From Balaenoptera acutorostrata (taxonomy: Eukaryota; Chordata; Mammalia; Artiodactyla; Balaenopteridae): DNA of 64,000 bases. Shown in pieces: positions 59,881 through 64,000 of the stretch (positions are counted from its first letter, which is position 1; every line of letters starts with the position of its first letter). The notes beneath the pieces are model-generated. The model was not told where the DNA came from. It did not search any database and saw only the letters and a program-made list of their open reading frames with translations. A program made the translations under genes and the position numbers. The stretch lies in assembly GCF_949987535.1 (NCBI RefSeq), contig NC_080081.1:64067603-64131602 (forward strand), written 5' to 3'.

Positions 59881-60170
59881 GCCACATAATGAAAGCATAT
59901 GCAGTTATAAAAAAGAATGAGGATGGTCTCTACACTGACACAGAAAAACTCCCGGTTTTGTTGAGTGAAAAAAGCTAGGTGGAGAACACTGTAAAAAGTT
60001 TCTTTTGAGTAACACAGGAAGGAGTGGGGAATACAAACACTCATGTGTGTTTACTTCTATTTTAATAAAGAAAATATAAACAACAAAAAACGATTTTGTC
60101 AATGAGAACAACGGGTGCACAGGTGTAGAGATAGGAGAAAGATATCTTAACGTATGCCTTTCTATATTAT

Positions 60171-60870
60171 TTTGACTTTTGAAGTAAATTGACAAAGAAA
60201 ATACTTGGATCTTAAAAAAAAATCCAAAGGTGCTCAACTTTGCTCCTTTCCTCAGAGCGTTGGAGTTACTTGGGGAAGGAATAAGGGGTCCTATTTTTAC
60301 AATCCTATAGGTTTCCAAGGAATCTTCTGTTTTACCTCCACAATAGTTAAAATCAACCCAGAAAAATGGTCCATCAGTTATATGGTGAGTTACAGCTGGT
60401 AATATTGCCTACAAATTGTCATATTTGTGCTGGCCTGAGGGTATGGACAGGGGGTTTATTGTCCTTCATTATCAAACCCAAATTACCATTTAAAATGCAA
60501 TTTAAAATGTTGAAATTGTCAAAGCCGAAGATAGCCAGGGGTGTGCTGGTTCATGAAAGCCAATTGTTAAATATTCAGGAGTTTTGCAAGCCATTTGTTA
60601 AACTATTGGTAGCTTAAAATCAACAGGACAGCTGATTCCAGTATATAAACAAATCAATTTCAGGTTGCAATGAGTGTTACGAATGAAAAACACAGGGAAG
60701 TGCGGCACAGAAGGAACTGGAGAGAGTACTCACTTATACCAGGCCATCAAGCAATGTGGCACATGAAAATAATAATAGATGTCATCAGTGAGACAGGATT
60801 TCCACCCTTTTTCTATTTTTGTAAGAAACCATACAGACATGGGTTGTATAAGAATTTTTTTTTTAAATAG
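60171..60870. other. Intergenic, nothing recognised
   Basis: AT-rich non-coding sequence without a confident repeat. Confidence 0.45.
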
Positions 60871-60874
60871 TTCA

Positions 60875-61205
60875 CATTTATTGCACAGTACATGTGCAAG
60901 GCACTATGTGCTTTGCAAGCATTATCTTGCTAATCATCATAACAACTTTTTGAGGTAGGCACTGTGATGGTTGCCATTCTACAGAGAGAAAATTGAGAGT
61001 CCAAAGGTGGAAAATGATTTGCACAAGCCAATAAGCAGCAGAGCCAGACTCCAAATCTGGTGGCTTGACTCCAGTGCCCACTCATTTAAACATCTTGCTG
61101 GAAGCCCATTACATTATTATTTGAAAAACTCAAACACATGAAGGAGAAAAATAAAGTCACCCATAATTCTAGTTCCTGAAGATGACCACTATTAACATTT
61201 TGATC
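60875..61205 (-). repeat. MIR antisense plus old repeat
   Basis: The MIR (60,880-61,090) shows 'gcactatgtgctttgcaagcattatcttgc' and 'gcagagccagactccaaatctgg'. It is followed by an unassigned ancient repeat ('cacccataattctagttcctgaagatgaccactattaacat'). Confidence 0.65.
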
Positions 61206-61924
61206 TAGATCAGAGGCTTTCAACTGTTTCTCCACCCCGATCCACTTCTGTGACTCACTTCTGTGAGTAACTGTGGCTCAGTCTGAACAGATATTGTCAA
61301 GGGTATGAAGATTGAAATCTGAAAAATCCCACATGTGGTTTTTATATGGTCTGCTCACTGTCTCATTTTCTTTCTTTCAATAAAGGGCATGGTTTTTCAA
61401 AGTTCACATTGCCCATGATCAAGTGTAAAGAAGTTTGATGTGTTTTCATTGGAATGGCTAATGGAAAGCTTTCCTGCATTGTTCCATCCCTACTGATTTA
61501 TCGGTACTCTCATTGGCCGGCAACCTGCTTTACTTCTCTGAAGATGCTAAGGTATTATGGAGCTATACACATACAGGCAGAGTCACGATACGATACATAT
61601 GTTGCCTGAAAGCATGGTTAATATTCAAATACACACACACAAACACACATACACATGATTTTTTGGAAGAGCTGGGCCAAAATCAATTCTGATTTTGCCA
61701 ATCACAATCACTTTGAGTCACAATCACAAGACTATAATAATATTTTCAAATGTGTTAAAGAGAAGAGAAAGGCAAAACCAATTCCTTTTTAATCAGAGGG
61801 TTTTAAAATTTTTTTTCTATCATAAGTTGATGGGCACAAAGCTGTTGAATGGTTTTCTAAACGTATTTCAATATTTGGGAAGCTAAAATGACTAATGATT
61901 ATATGCGTGAGTGTGTATTTCTGA
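61206..61924. other. Intergenic, CA-rich microsatellite only
   Basis: A short CA repeat lies at about 61,631-61,658. A weak DNA-transposon-like start occurs near 61,210-61,290. No gene. Confidence 0.45.
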
Positions 61925-62890
61925 TGCTCATTAATCACAGACAAATTAGTAGACAGCTCAGGTTCAATTAATAAATTATCCCTGCAAATTTGGGCATCTT
62001 GAACGTTCACAATGGCACTTGTTGAATCTGGGAAAAGTGTGAGAGGCTTCTCTGTAAACTGATTTTTCTTTTGGTCAGAGGCTTAATTTTAAAAAACTTT
62101 TTTGATGTGTGAAGAACTTACAATGAAGACAAATTTTTGTGGAAAGGTATTATATGCCAATAACTTTAATTGATCATGGGCTTTAACCAGTTGAATCACA
62201 TTAGCTATGACATGTATTTCGAGGCTGTTAACCTCCATTTTAGTTCTCCTTGATTTAAAGTTTTTTAAATTCCTGATTTTTAATTGTTGGTTTTCCCATT
62301 TTCTTCACTCTGATTTTTTCCTCTTAGTTCGTTAGTGCTCGGTCTCTACGGAACAAGGCCTTGCTGTGATGGGGTGTGATTCAGTCTGGCTGGTCCCGCC
62401 CACGGGGTGATCTTATTGCTTTGCTGAGTGCCTGAGTGATCAATTCTTGAGCGATTTGTGACTTCGGTCTCCTTTGTGCTTGTCACTAGTGTTTTCAATC
62501 CTTTTTAATTCAGGTCTTTATTGAAAGAAGATACTTTAATGATGTTTTTCATTCCTGCAATGCAAGTTTTTAACAGTATTTCCAAACAAATGTGTTCAAT
62601 AGAGATGAAAAAAGTCAAACTGATTTTTCCGTAAGCAGAAACTTAATTTTTTCCTAACATAAGACAAAGCTGATGCTCTATATGATTTTGAATCTCCTTA
62701 AAAGTTTTTCCGCCCTTGAATAAGATAAAACAAGTCATGTTCAGACTGGTGTTTATTAGTCGCTGGCAAATTAGTTGACGGTTCCTGACACCCCCTGCTT
62801 TGTTTGATTAATGTATTCTCTCTACCGTGGGGCCTCACTGGCATTTGTTGATCTGAGAAAGCATTAGAGATTCCTACATAAATCTATTTT
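61925..62890. other. Non-coding block with paired diverged repeats
   Basis: Two direct copies of a roughly 130-bp motif (61,929-62,060 and 62,753-62,886) share blocks such as CAAATTAGT-GAC and TGGCA-TTGTTGA-TCTG-GAAA at about 70-75 % identity. The surrounding AT-rich, homeodomain-motif-rich sequence is not a repeat I recognise. Candidate regulatory or ancient-repeat-derived element. Confidence 0.4.
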
Positions 62891-64000
62891 ATTTATTTTA
62901 TCATATGCTTAGTTTAAAAAATGTCTTATATAAAAGATGCCTTTCCTTTTTCTCAGTTCCAATTGGCATCAGCCTAGCCTAATCCAAGGCCGTGACATCG
63001 TAGGAAAATTCAGGGGCTGCAAAGTCCATAGCCACGGACCAAAGCCTACTCTGAGTTTTCTCCTCCAGGATAGAAAAGAGCAATGGCCAGGATTTGGGGG
63101 CGCTTTACTTTTTGGTAATATGGGTTCATTCCAATCCAGTTTGGGACACATTGAGTGAAACTTACTGCATGTTTCAGGCTCCAAACTAACCATTTGTTTA
63201 AACAGCTGGATATTTTAGGTGAAAAATTCAGTTTTAACATTTTTTTACATCTCTCCTGTTTAGTTCACTCCAACTATATGCATCTGATGTAGGTGCTTTA
63301 TAAGGGTGCATGAGCTAGTATGTATCGGTTGAACATTAGGAGGGTGCAACCCAGTGGCCAAGAGCTTAGACCAGAGTTGGGCAGGGCCCAGTTCTTACCT
63401 CTGCACCTGTTTCCCCATCTGTAAAATGTGGATAATCATGGCACTTACCTCACACTTGCAGGACTAGAGCACGTGGCTGATGCCTGGCATATAACAAGTT
63501 CTGGACCAATAGCAGTCACGACAGTATCACCACCATAGTTTCCCACATGAGCGCGCCTATGTATCTAACACTGCCTGTTGACTGGAAACTGCTCTATCAG
63601 GTAGACACCAGGCTATGACCAGCCCCTCTTCTCCTTAAGCAAACTGGAGCCCTCCACGCGGGGGAAGCGAAACAAGAGAAAATAGTCTGAGGCTTCGCAT
63701 TTGGAAACCAGAAAACAGATGCGCAGAGCAGTGCCCACCTCTGTTTGAATTGTACACTGTGACAGGTTTTCTGATGCCACCTTTACAAGGATGAGTGAAG
63801 CAGTTCGTTGACATATCATTATCACGTTTTGAAGTTAAACAGCCACAGGATCTATGAACTCTCATCACGCAGTTAATTATTCCTGGATTTCTCTGTGCTC
63901 TTGAAACAGATTCTATTTATTTAACCATCCCCTGGGAGCGCTGGCTGCCTTTGTCCCCGTGACACAGCCAGTGGTGTAAAACCTCTGCATCTGTCAGATT
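62891..64000. repeat. Intergenic with one sense MIR
   Basis: A MIR core lies at about 63,360-63,505 ('tctgcacctgtttccccatctgtaaaatgtggataatcatgg'). The rest shows nothing recognisable to the window end. Confidence 0.6.

Larger units (their letters stand above)
56990..60170 (+). repeat. Ancient L1, sense, interrupted twice
   Basis: Decayed L1M ORF2 and 3' end text. The stretch around 57,540-57,614 ('aatacaatgtgacaaagcggggtttac') resumes at 58,283 ('gttcaatattaggaagtctagttatgtgaattcac'), showing that the LTR between them inserted later. Later parts include 'aaaaactttaaattgatcctaaaagacac' and a 3' end near 60,170. Another repeat occupies about 59,395-59,880. Confidence 0.75.

Noticed and set aside
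60000..64000. Possible 3' exons of a soluble guanylate cyclase gene, expected downstream of RNASEH2B from human synteny as I recall it
   Set aside because: I looked for cyclase catalytic motifs on the - strand and found none. The gene may start beyond the window or be lost.

Overview
This is a mammalian nuclear window, most probably from a cetacean. It carries spliced exons with GT-AG introns, long LINE-1 copies, class I endogenous retroviruses, old MIR/L2 debris, and tRNA-derived SINEs of the CHR type found in whales and dolphins (41,740-42,055; 47,946-48,280; 2,832-2,947; 48,981-49,106). The species is not resolvable from the sequence alone.

The only cellular gene I can support is the 3' half of RNASEH2B on the + strand. 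Six coding exons (human exons 6-11, codons 149-312) lie at 3,049-3,113, 4,743-4,848, 7,229-7,310, 8,662-8,704, 34,818-34,898 and 37,390-37,506. All splice sites are canonical, the frame is open throughout, the stop is at 37,504-37,506 and an AATAAA lies at 37,801. Exons 1-5 lie upstream of the window. RNASEH2B is the non-catalytic B subunit of the nuclear RNase H2 complex.

Intron 9 (8,705-34,817) holds a nested retroelement complex of about 23 kb. (i) A degenerate class I (gammaretrovirus-like) provirus lies on the - strand: 3' LTR 9,873-10,461, env, pol, gag and leader, ending in a truncated 5' LTR at 30,666-30,800. (ii) Its gag is split by a 5'-truncated L1 (16,195-28,390, -). (iii) That L1 is split by a younger full-length L1 (17,874-24,950, -). 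The younger copy has both ORFs uninterrupted, a complete 5' UTR, and about 1.1 kb of apparent 3'-transduced DNA carrying an 82-bp minisatellite. (iv) Abutting the truncated 5' LTR is an inverted, + strand env-LTR fragment (about 30,801-32,889). About 1.7 kb of it (30,976-32,682) is almost identical to the mirrored part of the - strand provirus (10,085-11,791), while sequence on both sides differs by roughly 10-15 %. I read this as recent gene conversion between inverted repeats (or an assembly artefact). An RNASEH2B pre-mRNA would contain both arms and could form a long double strand.

Downstream of the gene, 37,826-64,000 looks intergenic. It holds ancient L1, MIR and L2 fragments, CHR SINEs, a solo LTR with a 4-bp target duplication (57,615-58,282), other LTR remnants, microsatellites and two candidate conserved non-coding stretches. 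I recognise no second gene there.

Nothing here is a new coding system. The most noteworthy structures are the converted inverted retroviral arms, the junction between them, and the intact L1 with its transduced minisatellite, all inside an intron of a nucleic-acid-sensing disease gene.
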